Assembly (NCBI GenBank): GCA_050013075.1
Contig: JBEKFZ010000012.1
Location: forward strand, 1-64,000
From: JBEKIK01 sp050013075
GTDB lineage: Bacteria > Planctomycetota > Planctomycetia > Pirellulales > Thermoguttaceae
Reading direction: 5' to 3'
DNA: 64,000 nt
Part shown: piece by piece, positions 48,961 to 58,013 of the stretch
How positions within the stretch are numbered: the first letter of the stretch is position 1
Layout: each line of letters opens with the position of its first letter
Translations under genes and position numbers: made by a program
The notes under the pieces: generated by a model
Databases searched by the model: none
What the model saw: only the letters and a program-made list of their open reading frames with translations
Told to the model about the DNA's origin: nothing

Positions 48961-50034
48961 TTACCAGGCCAAAGTGACTCCGGCGCGGCCGCCGACCGTG
49001 CCCTGGCCGGCACCCACGCCGACGCCGCAGTTGAAGAAGGCATCGTTCTTTATCCGCGCCACGCCGGATATGGCGAAGGCGTTCTGTCCCCCGAAAGTGC
49101 CCCAGTTCGAGGAAATGGAATAATTCCTGCAGTCGGGCAGGATATTGGCTCCACCCATGGCCAGGGCCATTGCCACGCCCTCGGTGTTCTTATCTACGTC
49201 GTGCTGCAAATTCTGAAATGCGCTGCTGCCGGCCACAAGACTGTTAGGATCGGTCGTGGCCAGGTTGCCGCCGGAATCGGAGGTGACCACCTGCGTGGGA
49301 CCGTTCTGGGCAGAGCGGCTGGCCGCCGAGGTAATGCCAGGCGCCGTATAAGTATTGCTAGCCGTGCCGAAAACCATCTGATTGTCCCGTGTGGTCGTTG
49401 CACCATGACCGATGGCCGTGGAGTTGGTAAAACCAGCCGACGAGCCTTGGCCGATCGCCGTCGATTGCACTCCCGAGGCAGTCGAGTTAACGCCAAGCGC
49501 GGTCGACCTGTCTTGTGTCGCCTGCGAGTTATTGCCGACCGCGGTCGATTCAAATCCTGACGCGTTCGAGCTAACGCCAAGTGCGGTCGAATAGTCTTGT
49601 GTCGCGTGTGCATTTTGGCCGAGCGCGGTCGAATAATTTCCAAACGCTTCCGAATTATTACCGAGCGCGGTTGATCGCGTTCCTGAGGCGATCGCAACGA
49701 AGCCGAGCGCAGTTGACGCACTTTGTGTCGCTTGCGCGCTTTGGCCGATCGCAGTCGAATAAGCTAATGACGCGAGCGAAGCTTGACCTATCGCAGTTGT
49801 ATAATCTCCATACGCGCGCGAATTATTGCCGAGCGCGGTGGAAGAATCTCCTGTTGCATTCGAGCTAGCGCCGACAGCGGTTGTTGACGATCCTGGTCCT
49901 CCTGCTGTCGCGCCGTCGGCAGTTCCGGTTACAACGTCCTGTCCCAGGAATTGTGCCCAAGTTGGTCCGGCCCCCCAAGCTAGTCCAATAGTAACTACAA
50001 CGGCCCCTGCAACGCATCGAAGAGTGTACTGCAT
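48961..50034 (-). CDS. YadA-like trimeric autotransporter adhesin, compact
   Basis: A 357-residue protein with a signal peptide (VAGAVVVTIGLAWGAGPTWA). Residues about 45-225 are a left-handed beta-roll head of roughly thirteen 14-residue YadA units (STALGNNSRAYGDY, STAIGQSAQATQSA and so on). A short neck and linker follow, then a stalk-like SSAFQNLQHDVDKNTEGVAMAL, and a C-terminal part with four amphipathic strands ending GGRAGVTLAW, a plausible YadA anchor. The last residue is aromatic, as expected. Trimeric autotransporters are known from Gram-negative pathogens and environmental bacteria; a short complete one in a planctomycete is unusual. The 14-codon units make 42-base DNA repeats. Confidence 0.85.
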   Translation of the reverse strand: MQYTLRCVAGAVVVTIGLAWGAGPTWAQFLGQDVVTGTADGATAGGPGSSTTAVGASSNATGDSSTALGNNSRAYGDYTTAIGQASLASLAYSTAIGQSAQATQSASTALGFVAIASGTRSTALGNNSEAFGNYSTALGQNAHATQDYSTALGVSSNASGFESTAVGNNSQATQDRSTALGVNSTASGVQSTAIGQGSSAGFTNSTAIGHGATTTRDNQMVFGTASNTYTAPGITSAASRSAQNGPTQVVTSDSGGNLATTDPNSLVAGSSAFQNLQHDVDKNTEGVAMALAMGGANILPDCRNYSISSNWGTFGGQNAFAISGVARIKNDAFFNCGVGVGAGQGTVGGRAGVTLAW

Positions 50035-50427
50035 GACGTCCCCCCATTAATAAAGTTGTAAAATGCGGAGTAGATCAGCCCCACTATCCCCCCTATGGAT
50101 GTAACCTACCACCTTAATTGTCTTGATCGGCTTTGCCTAATCGTTAACTTCAATATTTCCACTAAAACCGGAGGATTCGATACATCTGCCGCAGGAAGTA
50201 AAAATTCACATAATGGTTGGCCGTTTACCCGGAGTAATTGATACCATTTTTTAAGAGAGATCCGCACCCCTATCCCATATAAATACTGCTGATTGAGGGA
50301 GCACACAAAGAAGGTTTTTTTGTGATTGCCCAACTTTGACACTAAAGTGAAATTTTTTCAAATTAGATTTATTAGATCTCTTTGATATCCGTGGCTTCTA
50401 TGTAGCCGTTCCGTGGCAATCATCAGT
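50035..50427. other. Gap without a gene
   Basis: About 390 bases between the adhesin and kinase genes. A short minus-strand open frame (50106-50342) lacks a ribosome-binding site and family features. The region would hold the adhesin promoter, but no strong match was found. Confidence 0.5.
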
Positions 50428-52011
50428 TTAATGACTCACCAACCACGCAATCAACAAGATAAAAATTAATACGATAGCGCCGGCTATAAGACCCCAGGCC
50501 CATAACGGCATGCCGCTTTGACGGCGTTTCGAGCCGGAGTGGTGGAACTTGGAGGGCAGGGGGTGATTTAATTCCGAGGCCGGGTTTATGGGCAGTTTGC
50601 TAATATCGATGTCGAGATTCAGGGGCGGTAAATCTTCTTTGATGGAATGGGCGACTGGCAATTTTTTTTTGCCGATGGCGGAATCGGATTTTTCGCCGCC
50701 GCGCGGGCGATTGGTTAAAACCTGGCCTTTGCCGGCCGGCTGATTCGGATTGAGCAAGGCATCCGTCTTGGCGAGATTGCCGTCGCGCACCGGCGTTGCG
50801 CCGCGGGCACGTTCGGTTTCGCCCTGGCTCTGCCGTCCTTTGGGGGCCGGCTTTACCATCGGGCCGGTCTGGGGCGAGCGGGGCGTGCGGGTATCCGATC
50901 CGCCGGCCGGACCGGCGCCATGTTGGCCCAATTTTAGCGTGCTGCCGCTGCCGCTAGGAGACTCGGCCTTCTTTCCCTGCGATTCCAGCCAGTCGGCCAG
51001 CGCCAGGGAAACGTCGGCCATGGACTGGTAACGCTGGTCAGTCTTTTTGGCCATCATCTTCAGACATATATCGACCAGCCCTTGGGGAGCGTCGGGACGA
51101 TCCTTGAAAATGCTCGGCGGGGGCTGCTTCTGGTGCATCATCAGCCTCTGCGGCAACGTGCCGTCCGGAAAGGGCGGATGCCCGGTCAAAAGGAAATACA
51201 GCGAACAGCCCAGGCTGTAAATGTCGGCCCGGCCGTCCACGCCGTGGCTGTCCAGGGCCTGCTCCGGTGCAAGATAGTCGGCCGTGCCCAATACGTTTTC
51301 GTCAAAGGCCACGGTAAGCGAAGCGTGCTCGTCGCCGGTAAATCGGGCCAGGCCCAGGTCCAGAACTTTAACCACTTTTTTCTGATCGACCAGCAGATTG
51401 GCGGGTTTGACGTCGCGGTGGATCAGGCCCGCTTTGTGGGCATGGGCCAGCCCGTCGGCCGCCTGGCGGATGAAGTCGGCGGCAGTAAGATAATCCATCG
51501 GCCCCTCGCTTTTGACCATCTGTTGCAGGTCGCGACCCTCGATGTACTCCATTACCAGGTAGTGGATGTTGCCGTCGTTGTCGACGTCGTATGCGCGGAC
51601 GATGTTGCGATGATCCAGCTTGGAGACGGCCTCGGCCTCGCGGTGGAATCGAGCAAGATAGGATGAGTCTTCCACGCGGTTTTTGGGCAACACCTTGATG
51701 GCCACCCGGCGCTGCATCAGCACGTGTTCGGCCAGATATACGCTGCTCATCCCTCCGGTGCCCAGATGGTCCAGGAGCTTATATTTCCCCAGAAAAAAGC
51801 CTTTATGCCGGCCTTCGAAGATGTTATCGCATTGCCAGCGGGTAAGCAGGCCGGCCTCGACCAACTTTTTAGCGACGAAATCGGCGTCCGCCGGCGGCGA
51901 ACCGCCCGCCTCGGCTTGAAGGTCGGCCAGAACGGCGTTTAGTTGGTCCTTTTCAACCAACCCGCTGCGTCGGACCAGATCGAGAAACGAGTCAACTGTC
52001 GAAATATTCAT
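50428..52011 (-). CDS. Hanks-type serine/threonine protein kinase, membrane-anchored
   Basis: A 527-residue kinase. An N-terminal helical domain of about 75 residues (LVRRSGLVEKDQLNAVLADL ... LTRWQCDNIFEGRHKGFFLG) is typical of planctomycete kinases. The catalytic domain follows: GTGGMSSVYLAE loop, VAIKVLP lysine, HRDVKPANLLV, DLGLAR (in place of DFG) and GTADYLAPEQ. It ends near residue 335. A long disordered Pro/Ser/Lys-rich linker leads to one membrane helix at the C-terminus (ALWAWGLIAGAIVLIFILLI-like). There is no sensor domain beyond it; the last residues WLVSH are outside. The substrate is unknown. Confidence 0.92.
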   Translation of the reverse strand: MNISTVDSFLDLVRRSGLVEKDQLNAVLADLQAEAGGSPPADADFVAKKLVEAGLLTRWQCDNIFEGRHKGFFLGKYKLLDHLGTGGMSSVYLAEHVLMQRRVAIKVLPKNRVEDSSYLARFHREAEAVSKLDHRNIVRAYDVDNDGNIHYLVMEYIEGRDLQQMVKSEGPMDYLTAADFIRQAADGLAHAHKAGLIHRDVKPANLLVDQKKVVKVLDLGLARFTGDEHASLTVAFDENVLGTADYLAPEQALDSHGVDGRADIYSLGCSLYFLLTGHPPFPDGTLPQRLMMHQKQPPPSIFKDRPDAPQGLVDICLKMMAKKTDQRYQSMADVSLALADWLESQGKKAESPSGSGSTLKLGQHGAGPAGGSDTRTPRSPQTGPMVKPAPKGRQSQGETERARGATPVRDGNLAKTDALLNPNQPAGKGQVLTNRPRGGEKSDSAIGKKKLPVAHSIKEDLPPLNLDIDISKLPINPASELNHPLPSKFHHSGSKRRQSGMPLWAWGLIAGAIVLIFILLIAWLVSH

Positions 52012-52195
52012 GGGCGCAGCCTATGCGGCCCCCTTCCTGCTGACTGCTAAAAAAAGCCTCAATATTTATAATACCATCCATCCGTGTAAAATGCCAGCAT
52101 TAGAAGCCGGTAACTGATAGCAGGTTACGCTACAGACGAGATGTGTTATAGGAAATAAAACAATTATGTCCAATACCTCGTTTTGGGGAAAAGCA

Positions 52196-53458
52196 TCAGG
52201 CCGGTTTGCGGCGATGGAAGAATTCCTTTGTTTGCACCAGGGCCTCGCCGAGTTTATCGATTTCATCAAGTGTATTGTATAGGTAAAAACTTGCTCGGGC
52301 AGTGGCCGTAACGCCAAAACGCTTGTGCAAGGGCATGGTGCAATGATGGCCGGCTCGAACGGCAATGCCCTTTCGGTCAAGGAGTTCGGCCGCGTCGTGG
52401 GCATGGATCCGATCTAAAACGAAACTGACCAGCCCGCCTTTGTGCTCCGGTGCCGGGCCGATAATTCTGATTCCAGGTATGGCCGCAAGCACTTCGTGCG
52501 CTCGCCGTGCTAATAGCCGATCGTGTGCCTGGATGGCGTCCATGCCGATGGCGTTCAGATAGTCGACGGCCGCGCCCAAGGCGATGGCCTGCACAATGGG
52601 CGGGGTGCCGGCCTCGAATTTTTGCGGCAAATCGCCGGGCGTGAAACGATCCAGTTCCACGTGCCGGATCATGCCGCCCCCGCCGAACATGGGAGGCATC
52701 GCTTCCAACAATTCCCGCTTGCCATAAAGTACGCCGACGCCCGAGGGCCCCAACATTTTGTGACCGCTAAAGGCCAGAAAGTCGCAATCCAATTCGGTAA
52801 CATCGGTTTTTTTATGCGGAACGCTTTGTGCACCATCGACCAGCGTCACCGCCCCGACTTCATGGGCGCGGCGGATGATCTCGGCCGCCGGATTGATAGT
52901 GCCCAGCACGTTCGACAGTGCGGTAAAGGCCACGAGCTTTGTACGTCCGCTCAACAATTGATCCAAAGTTTCGAGCCTGAGCAGGCCGTCGTCGGTAAGC
53001 GGGATGTGGCGCAACACCGCGCCGGTGCGCTGGGCCAATTGCTGCCAAGGCACGAGGTTGGAATGGTGCTCCATTTCGGTCAGTAGAATTTCGTCCCCGG
53101 CGCGGACATTGGCGTCGCCCCAACTCCGGGCAACGGTATTGATCGAACTGGTCGTGCCGTAAGTGAAGATGATCTCCTCCACGGCCGCCGCATTGATGAA
53201 CGCCCGCACCTTCTCGCGCGCGGCTGCGTAAAGGTCGTCGGCTTCCTGGGCCAATTGGTGGATGCCGCGCTGCACGTTGGCATAATGATTTTCGTAGGTA
53301 TCGACAATGGATTGAATAACCTGTCGCGGGCGTTGGCTGCTGGCTGCGTTGTCAAGGTAGACCAGCGGGCGGTCGCCGTGCACCAACCGGCCGAGTATTG
53401 GAAAATCGGGCCGGTAACGATTGGGATCGAGAATGGGCGGGTTTATAATTGTCGTCAT
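52196..53458 (-). CDS. sufS: Cysteine desulfurase SufS
   Basis: A 420-residue PLP enzyme (group II) that takes sulfur from cysteine for Fe-S cluster assembly. The PLP lysine lies in FSGHKMLGPSG and the active cysteine in RAGHHCTMP, near residue 373. The N-terminus YLDNAASSQRP is standard. Start ATG 53458 is used; a start five codons upstream (53473) is possible. It is downstream of sufU on the same strand, the usual SUF pairing. Confidence 0.94.
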   Translation of the reverse strand: MTTIINPPILDPNRYRPDFPILGRLVHGDRPLVYLDNAASSQRPRQVIQSIVDTYENHYANVQRGIHQLAQEADDLYAAAREKVRAFINAAAVEEIIFTYGTTSSINTVARSWGDANVRAGDEILLTEMEHHSNLVPWQQLAQRTGAVLRHIPLTDDGLLRLETLDQLLSGRTKLVAFTALSNVLGTINPAAEIIRRAHEVGAVTLVDGAQSVPHKKTDVTELDCDFLAFSGHKMLGPSGVGVLYGKRELLEAMPPMFGGGGMIRHVELDRFTPGDLPQKFEAGTPPIVQAIALGAAVDYLNAIGMDAIQAHDRLLARRAHEVLAAIPGIRIIGPAPEHKGGLVSFVLDRIHAHDAAELLDRKGIAVRAGHHCTMPLHKRFGVTATARASFYLYNTLDEIDKLGEALVQTKEFFHRRKPA

Positions 53459-53582
53459 GAATAATATTTTCAATTTGAGAACGTTTTGCGGGCGTATTTT
53501 TTATTGCAAATTGGAAATAGCAAAATGCAAATTGCAAATTGAACAACCGCTTGTGCATCCTTGATGATTTAGTTTGCTCCGT

Positions 53583-53638
53583 ACTCCGTACTTCGTACTT
53601 CCATACCCCTCATCCTTCATCCTTCATCCCTCATCCTT
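53583..53638. repeat. Seven-base arrays GTACTTC and CATCCTT in the sufU-sufS gap
   Basis: Three units of GTACTCC/GTACTTC followed by four of CATCCTT (53611-53638), placed between the two suf genes. Confidence 0.8.
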
Positions 53639-54047
53639 TATTTATCACCGGCAGAGAATTTTTATCCACGGGTGCGTAAATCGCGGCCTGCAATACCCGC
53701 CAGGAAAGCAGGCAGCATTTTTGCCTGTTGGGCGTCAGTCGGGCGCCGAATAATTGGAGCATGTCGTTGGCGGTGAATTTTTTCACCTCGTCGACGTGCC
53801 GGCCGTTGAATTTCTCGACCAACATGGAAGCCGCCGCCTGGCTGATGCAGCATCCGTCGCCGTTAAAATAAACTTCCTTCATCGTGCCCTTGCCGTCGAT
53901 CTGCAATTCCATGCGGATCACGTCCCCGCACAGCGGATTGTCGTCCTCGTGCGCATGGGTGCATTTAGGACAATTTCCGCGATGAAAAGGGTCCTCGTAA
54001 TGGTCGAGTATGTGCTCCTGGTATAATTGTTCTTCTTCGGGCGGCAT
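53631..54047 (-). CDS. sufU: Fe-S assembly sulfur-relay protein SufU
   Basis: A 138-residue IscU/SufU-like protein. The zinc/cluster ligands are NPLCGD, GDGCCISQAAASML and QKCCLLSW, three conserved cysteines plus a neighbouring Asp. A SufU-type insert between the second and third cysteines is present, so SufU rather than IscU is favoured. SufU accepts sulfur from SufS. It is 172 bases upstream of sufS, with repeats in the gap. An additional CPKCTHAH pair near the N-terminus is unusual. Confidence 0.9.
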   Translation of the reverse strand: MPPEEEQLYQEHILDHYEDPFHRGNCPKCTHAHEDDNPLCGDVIRMELQIDGKGTMKEVYFNGDGCCISQAAASMLVEKFNGRHVDEVKKFTANDMLQLFGARLTPNRQKCCLLSWRVLQAAIYAPVDKNSLPVINKG

Positions 54048-54260
54048 GGAAATTCCGGGGAATGTGTAAAATAAATATGTTGCTGAATATGTCTACTATT
54101 AGTTTACGTTTGAATAATATCGCTGACAACCCGGGGGAAAATGAAGAAATCCGAAGCACGAATGACAAAAGAATGACGAAATCCGAAGTAAGAATGACAA
54201 TTTATGGATATTAGATATTCGTTTCACATAATTTTCCAATGCGAAACAGCAAGCGGTTTA

Positions 54261-54788
54261 TTATTGGACATTCGTGCTTTGACATTCGTCTTCTCTTGCC
54301 CCTATTATTTTGGCCGTTACCAGCCAGCGGAGTTCGCCGCCGCCGATCTCGACCGGGCCGCTGAATCGCAGGGCTGCTACTGCGCCCTTGGCAAAGCGAA
54401 TCGAAGCGTTCGGCTGGCCGATAAGCGCGGCGGTCAGTTGGCCGACGTCCGGGGCATGACCGACCCAGGCGATTTGCCGATGTTTCTCGGCTTGTTGGGC
54501 GCTCCAAGCAAGCAGGCTTTCCAAGTCGCCATGGGGAAGAAGTTCCTGGCGCTGGATTACTTCCGGCCGGTCGATCAGGTTTTGGGCCAGGATTTGCGCG
54601 GTTTCCCGGCATCGAACTATGGGGCTTGTAGCAATAAGCGAAGGCGTCATGCCGCGCCGGCTTAAAATACCGACCAAGGCGGCAAAACGCTTCCGGCCTT
54701 TTTCGGTCAAGGGACGTTGAGTATCGTCGGGCCACTCCGGATCGCCGTACTGCCCGGCCCAGGCATGGCGAATAATGTAGAGGTCCAT
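54261..54788 (-). CDS. sixA: SixA-like phosphohistidine phosphatase
   Basis: A 175-residue histidine phosphatase. The catalytic motif is LYIIRHAWA (RH, with A in place of the usual G), followed by RPLTEKGRKRFAAL, the Arg in TSPIVRCRETAQIL and the second catalytic His in WVGHAPDVG. SixA removes phosphate from histidine phosphotransfer proteins. Length is slightly above E. coli SixA. It starts at ATG 54788 and is isolated from a sensor kinase. Immediately upstream are CAGTTTACAG- and GCAATTT-type tandem repeats (54800-54935). Confidence 0.85.
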   Translation of the reverse strand: MDLYIIRHAWAGQYGDPEWPDDTQRPLTEKGRKRFAALVGILSRRGMTPSLIATSPIVRCRETAQILAQNLIDRPEVIQRQELLPHGDLESLLAWSAQQAEKHRQIAWVGHAPDVGQLTAALIGQPNASIRFAKGAVAALRFSGPVEIGGGELRWLVTAKIIGAREDECQSTNVQ

Positions 54789-54945
54789 GAGTTAGTGGTC
54801 AGTGGTCAATGGTTTTCAGTTTACAGTTTTCAGTTTACAGTACGAAGTACGGCGTAATGCTATAAATCGTGCAAGGGATTATGATTGTTCAATTTGTAAT
54901 TTGCATTTTGCAATTAACAATTTGCAATAAATAAAGATGCACATT

Positions 54946-55917
54946 CTATTTCACACGCCATATTGTATTATCCTCAATCCCCAATTCACATTGAACCGCG
55001 GTAATCGCGATTTTGAAGCGCCGGGCATCCTGCGGATAACCGGCCGTGGGCGCAAGGCCTGGTACGCGGGAGCACCAAAAATCGTTGAACGGCCGCATGG
55101 CCAATTCGCGGAGGTATTTCGAGGCCATCGAAGCCAGTGCGGCCGGCAGGCAGCGCTCGGCGTTCACTCGGAAACAAAACTCCATCCGCCGCCCATCCGG
55201 CCCGAAGCGATAAACGCTCCGTTGCCGGCTTTCGCCGTGGATTTCGATCATGAAATCGGGAAAATGCTCGCCCAGCAGCGGCGCGTAGCGATTCCGCCCC
55301 CCGTGTTTGTCGCAGACGACCGAGATCGGTTGGCCGTCAAGCGGCGATATTATTCGTGTGATCAAATCCAACGTAAGATGCGACAACAAGGCGCCTTTCG
55401 ATCCGTATAATTCCAACAGTCGATTGAACTCTTGCGGAAAAACAGCCCGGCTCTTAAGTGCAATCAGTTGTACTCCTTCGGTCAATAGCGCGTCGCGCAA
55501 TCCGGAGCCGTGCACGGACCACTCGCCGGCCATGACGTCTACCGGCACCGGGGCATCGTACTCGTTGTACCAGGGGCGTATGGAAAATTCATCCGCCGCA
55601 TGCGATGCCAGCGATTGCCAGGCTTCGCGCCAGGTGCAAGGTTGCTTTCCCAAAAGCGCCCAGGCGGCCCACAGCCCGCGCTCCAAGTGCCGCAGATCGC
55701 CGCCGGAGTTGTAAAGGATTTTTGAATCGGCAACCACCATGCACGGGGCTGGAAGTTCTTGGGCTTGTTTATGCGAACAGGCGATCAGATGTCCAAGCCG
55801 AGCGAAAAGATCCTCGGCGCCAACGCCGTCGGGCGCTTGCCAAACCGAGGCCGAGATCACCAACGGCCCGAGATTCGGCCCGTAACCGGCTTCGTCGGTT
55901 CCTATAAGGTAGCCCAT
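54946..55917 (-). CDS. Divergent RNase HII-like protein
   Basis: A 323-residue protein whose start GYLIGTDEAGYGPNLGPLVI copies the RNase HII active-site motif (DEAGRGP in RNase HII; here Tyr replaces Arg). A second acidic cluster lies at VVADSKILY, and a third candidate in VVCDKHGGRNRY. The C-terminal ALASMASKYLRELAMRPF resembles the AAS...AK helix of RNase HII. At more than 300 residues it is much longer than RNase HII (about 200) and has an insert of about 100 residues. It may be an RNase H-type nuclease with a different substrate. It is divergent from the HicBA pair. Confidence 0.75.
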   Translation of the reverse strand: MGYLIGTDEAGYGPNLGPLVISASVWQAPDGVGAEDLFARLGHLIACSHKQAQELPAPCMVVADSKILYNSGGDLRHLERGLWAAWALLGKQPCTWREAWQSLASHAADEFSIRPWYNEYDAPVPVDVMAGEWSVHGSGLRDALLTEGVQLIALKSRAVFPQEFNRLLELYGSKGALLSHLTLDLITRIISPLDGQPISVVCDKHGGRNRYAPLLGEHFPDFMIEIHGESRQRSVYRFGPDGRRMEFCFRVNAERCLPAALASMASKYLRELAMRPFNDFWCSRVPGLAPTAGYPQDARRFKIAITAVQCELGIEDNTIWRVK

Positions 55918-56021
55918 GCATTGAGAATATCAACAACTTCATTCAAATGCCAGGGGGTTTAGGCTTGCTGGTTTGACAATATGGATTAAAATAGAATAAC
56001 TTTAGAGAAGGAGAATATTTT

Positions 56022-56231
56022 ATGACGGAAATTGTATTTCAGATTGAGGAAGATCCAGAAGGCGGTTATACCGCCAGAGCCGTAGGCGCATCGATTTTTA
56101 CCGAAGCGGATACATTGGAAGAACTACGCGCAATGATTCGCGATGCGGTCTGTTGTCATTATGAGAACCCCGACCAAAGGCCGAAGATGATCCGGCTGCA
56201 CTTCTGCCGTGACGAGGTTATAGCTACGTGA
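56022..56231 (+). CDS. hicB: HicB-like antitoxin
   Basis: A 69-residue protein with the HicB partial RNase H fold (FQIEEDPEGGYTARAVGASI then FTEADTLEELRAMIRDAV). It lacks a separate C-terminal DNA-binding domain, as in the short HicB-like family. The ribosome-binding site is AGAAGGAGA. It overlaps hicA by four bases (ATGA-like), in the order antitoxin-toxin. It should neutralise HicA. Confidence 0.85.
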   Translation: MTEIVFQIEEDPEGGYTARAVGASIFTEADTLEELRAMIRDAVCCHYENPDQRPKMIRLHFCRDEVIAT

Positions 56232-56473
56232 AAGTTCCCCGTGATCTTTCCGGTACCGAGTTGGCTCGCGCACTACGGCGTTTTGGCTACGAGGTCGTAC
56301 GCCAGACGGGAAGTCATATACGGTTAACACGTCGTCACGCAGGCGAGGATCAACATATTACCATCCCCGGTCATAAGTCGCTGAAAATCGGAACACTTAA
56401 CAACATACTGAGTGATATTGCTTTACAAGTTGGAATGGCCAAAGACGAACTCGTTGAAAAACTCTTTTCTTAA
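56228..56473 (+). CDS. hicA: HicA mRNA interferase toxin
   Basis: An 81-residue double-stranded-RNA-binding-like protein with the catalytic histidine in RQTGSHIRLTRR, and HITIPGHKSLKIGTLNNILS, both canonical for HicA. It starts by GTG at 56228 inside the hicB stop region. HicA toxins cut mRNA when HicB is lost. Confidence 0.9.
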   Translation: MKVPRDLSGTELARALRRFGYEVVRQTGSHIRLTRRHAGEDQHITIPGHKSLKIGTLNNILSDIALQVGMAKDELVEKLFS

Positions 56474-56509
56474 AACTCACCTGACGTTACTTGGGCAATA
56501 TATAACAAA

Positions 56510-57619
56510 GTGACTACTGATTCTTTACTGTTGCGCGTTGTCCGACTTACGCCGCCGGGGCGCGGGGCGGTGGCCAGTGTTTTGGTGGAGGGACCCGGCG
56601 CCGCCGAGGCGGTGCAAGCAGTGGTGCGAACCAAATCCGGCCGGCCGCTGGCCGAATTTCCCGAAGATCGGCTGGTGCTCGGGCGTTTTAACTGGGAAAA
56701 CGGCGAGGAAATCGTCGTGCGGCGACGCGGCCCGCGGGCGGTCGAATTGCATTGTCACGGCGGATACGCGGCCGCGGCCATGATCGAAGAAACTCTGCGG
56801 CAACGAGGCTGCCGGGTTATCGACTGGCGGCAGTGGGTTTCGGAGTCGCAAACAGATTCGATTTCCGCCTCTGCGCTGGCGGCCTTGGCCGAGGCTCCCA
56901 CCGAGCGCACGGCCGGCGTATTGCTGGACCAGTATCACGGCGCGCTAAGCCGTGCATTTGATGCGATAGAGCAAGACATTGAAGAGAAGAATTTCGGCTC
57001 GGCCCGGTCGCGGGTGGAATCGCTTTCGGCTTACATCCCCTTGGGATTGCATCTAACAAAACCCTGGCGCGTGGTGGTGGCCGGCCCGCCGAACGCCGGC
57101 AAAAGCAGTCTGATCAATGCGATGGTCGGTTTTCAACGGTCGATAGTTTATCACGCGCCGGGCACTACTCGAGATGCGGTCACTGTAACCACGGCCATGG
57201 ACGGCTGGCCGGTGGAACTGTGCGACACGGCCGGCCTGCGAGCTGAAGCCGAGGGAATCGAAAAGGCCGGCGTCGATCTGGCCCGGCGCCTGATAAGCGG
57301 CGCCGACCTGGCGGTTTTGGTTTTCGATCTTACGTCGGACTGGAAGGCATCCGATCAAGCATTGGCTGATAGCCTTCCAAACGCCCTGATAGTTCACAAC
57401 AAAGTCGATCTTGAGTTTACCAAAGACAATCGTCCGAACGGTCTTTACACAAGCGCACTGACCGGCGCGGGAAACGATGAGCTTATCAAAATAATCGCGG
57501 ACCGCTTGGTTCCCTTTCCCCCTCCGCCCGGCGCGCCCGTTCCGTTTACATCGGAACAGATCGAACGAGTACGGCGTTTTATCGGGATTTTGCGGTCAAA
57601 TCATGTTTCAATCCGATAA
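56510..57619 (+). CDS. MnmE-like GTPase lacking the C-terminal cysteine motif
   Basis: A 369-residue protein starting at GTG 56510. Its N-terminal ~110 residues match the folate-binding domain of MnmE (TPPGRGAVASVLVEGPGAAE, ELHCHGG). The GTPase has G1 GPPNAGKSSLINAM, G2 APGTTRDAV, G3 DTAGLR and G4 NKVD. True MnmE is about 450 residues and ends in a Cys-Ile-Gly-Lys motif needed for tRNA wobble-uridine modification. Here the helical domain is shorter and the end is FIGILRSNHVSIR without the cysteine. This suggests a paralogue with another role, or a degraded MnmE. It follows hicA by 36 bases. Confidence 0.85.
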   Translation: MTTDSLLLRVVRLTPPGRGAVASVLVEGPGAAEAVQAVVRTKSGRPLAEFPEDRLVLGRFNWENGEEIVVRRRGPRAVELHCHGGYAAAAMIEETLRQRGCRVIDWRQWVSESQTDSISASALAALAEAPTERTAGVLLDQYHGALSRAFDAIEQDIEEKNFGSARSRVESLSAYIPLGLHLTKPWRVVVAGPPNAGKSSLINAMVGFQRSIVYHAPGTTRDAVTVTTAMDGWPVELCDTAGLRAEAEGIEKAGVDLARRLISGADLAVLVFDLTSDWKASDQALADSLPNALIVHNKVDLEFTKDNRPNGLYTSALTGAGNDELIKIIADRLVPFPPPPGAPVPFTSEQIERVRRFIGILRSNHVSIR

Positions 57620-57704
57620 AAGCGGCTTCTTCCATTTCCATTCGTTCTTGAATGATGTGTGTCAGCCACTCCGCAACTTTCTCCAGGTCATGTATTTTAT
57701 CCAT
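57579..57704 (-). CDS. Possible 41-residue helical peptide
   Basis: A short frame from ATG 57704: MDKIHDLEKVAEWLTHIIQE continuing RMEMEEAAFIGLKHDLTAKS and ending with Arg. It is amphipathic, and codon use is plausible. It overlaps the end of the MnmE-like gene on the other strand by 41 bases. The ribosome-binding site is weak. The remaining gap to 58014 shows no other gene. Confidence 0.35.
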   Translation of the reverse strand: MDKIHDLEKVAEWLTHIIQERMEMEEAAFIGLKHDLTAKSR

Positions 57705-58013
57705 ATTATTGTTTGTGCCGGTGTTAAATCATGAAATACATGTTCAGTCTCTCTTTTTAATGCGATTTTGGGCAATGCAAGGGCAAAACAGGCATTTTCC
57801 TATGGACTCGATTTGGCCGGAATGGGTACACTTCCCCGGTTTTTCCGGCGGCGGGAGTATAAGTTCGTTTTTCTTGTCTTGCGAATTTGTAGTCCGGTTC
57901 AGGGAAAACATTTACCAAATGTATTAATGGGGCAGCCTGCAACGGCTATGGAGTATTCACTTCCATAATCAAGAGATCCGATTTGTTCGGCGGAGTTCAA
58001 GGAGGAACGCGCA

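Noticed and set aside
57652..57927. A 91-codon plus-strand frame in the gap before the secreted TPR gene
   Set aside because: No ribosome-binding site and no family features; the codon pattern is not gene-like.
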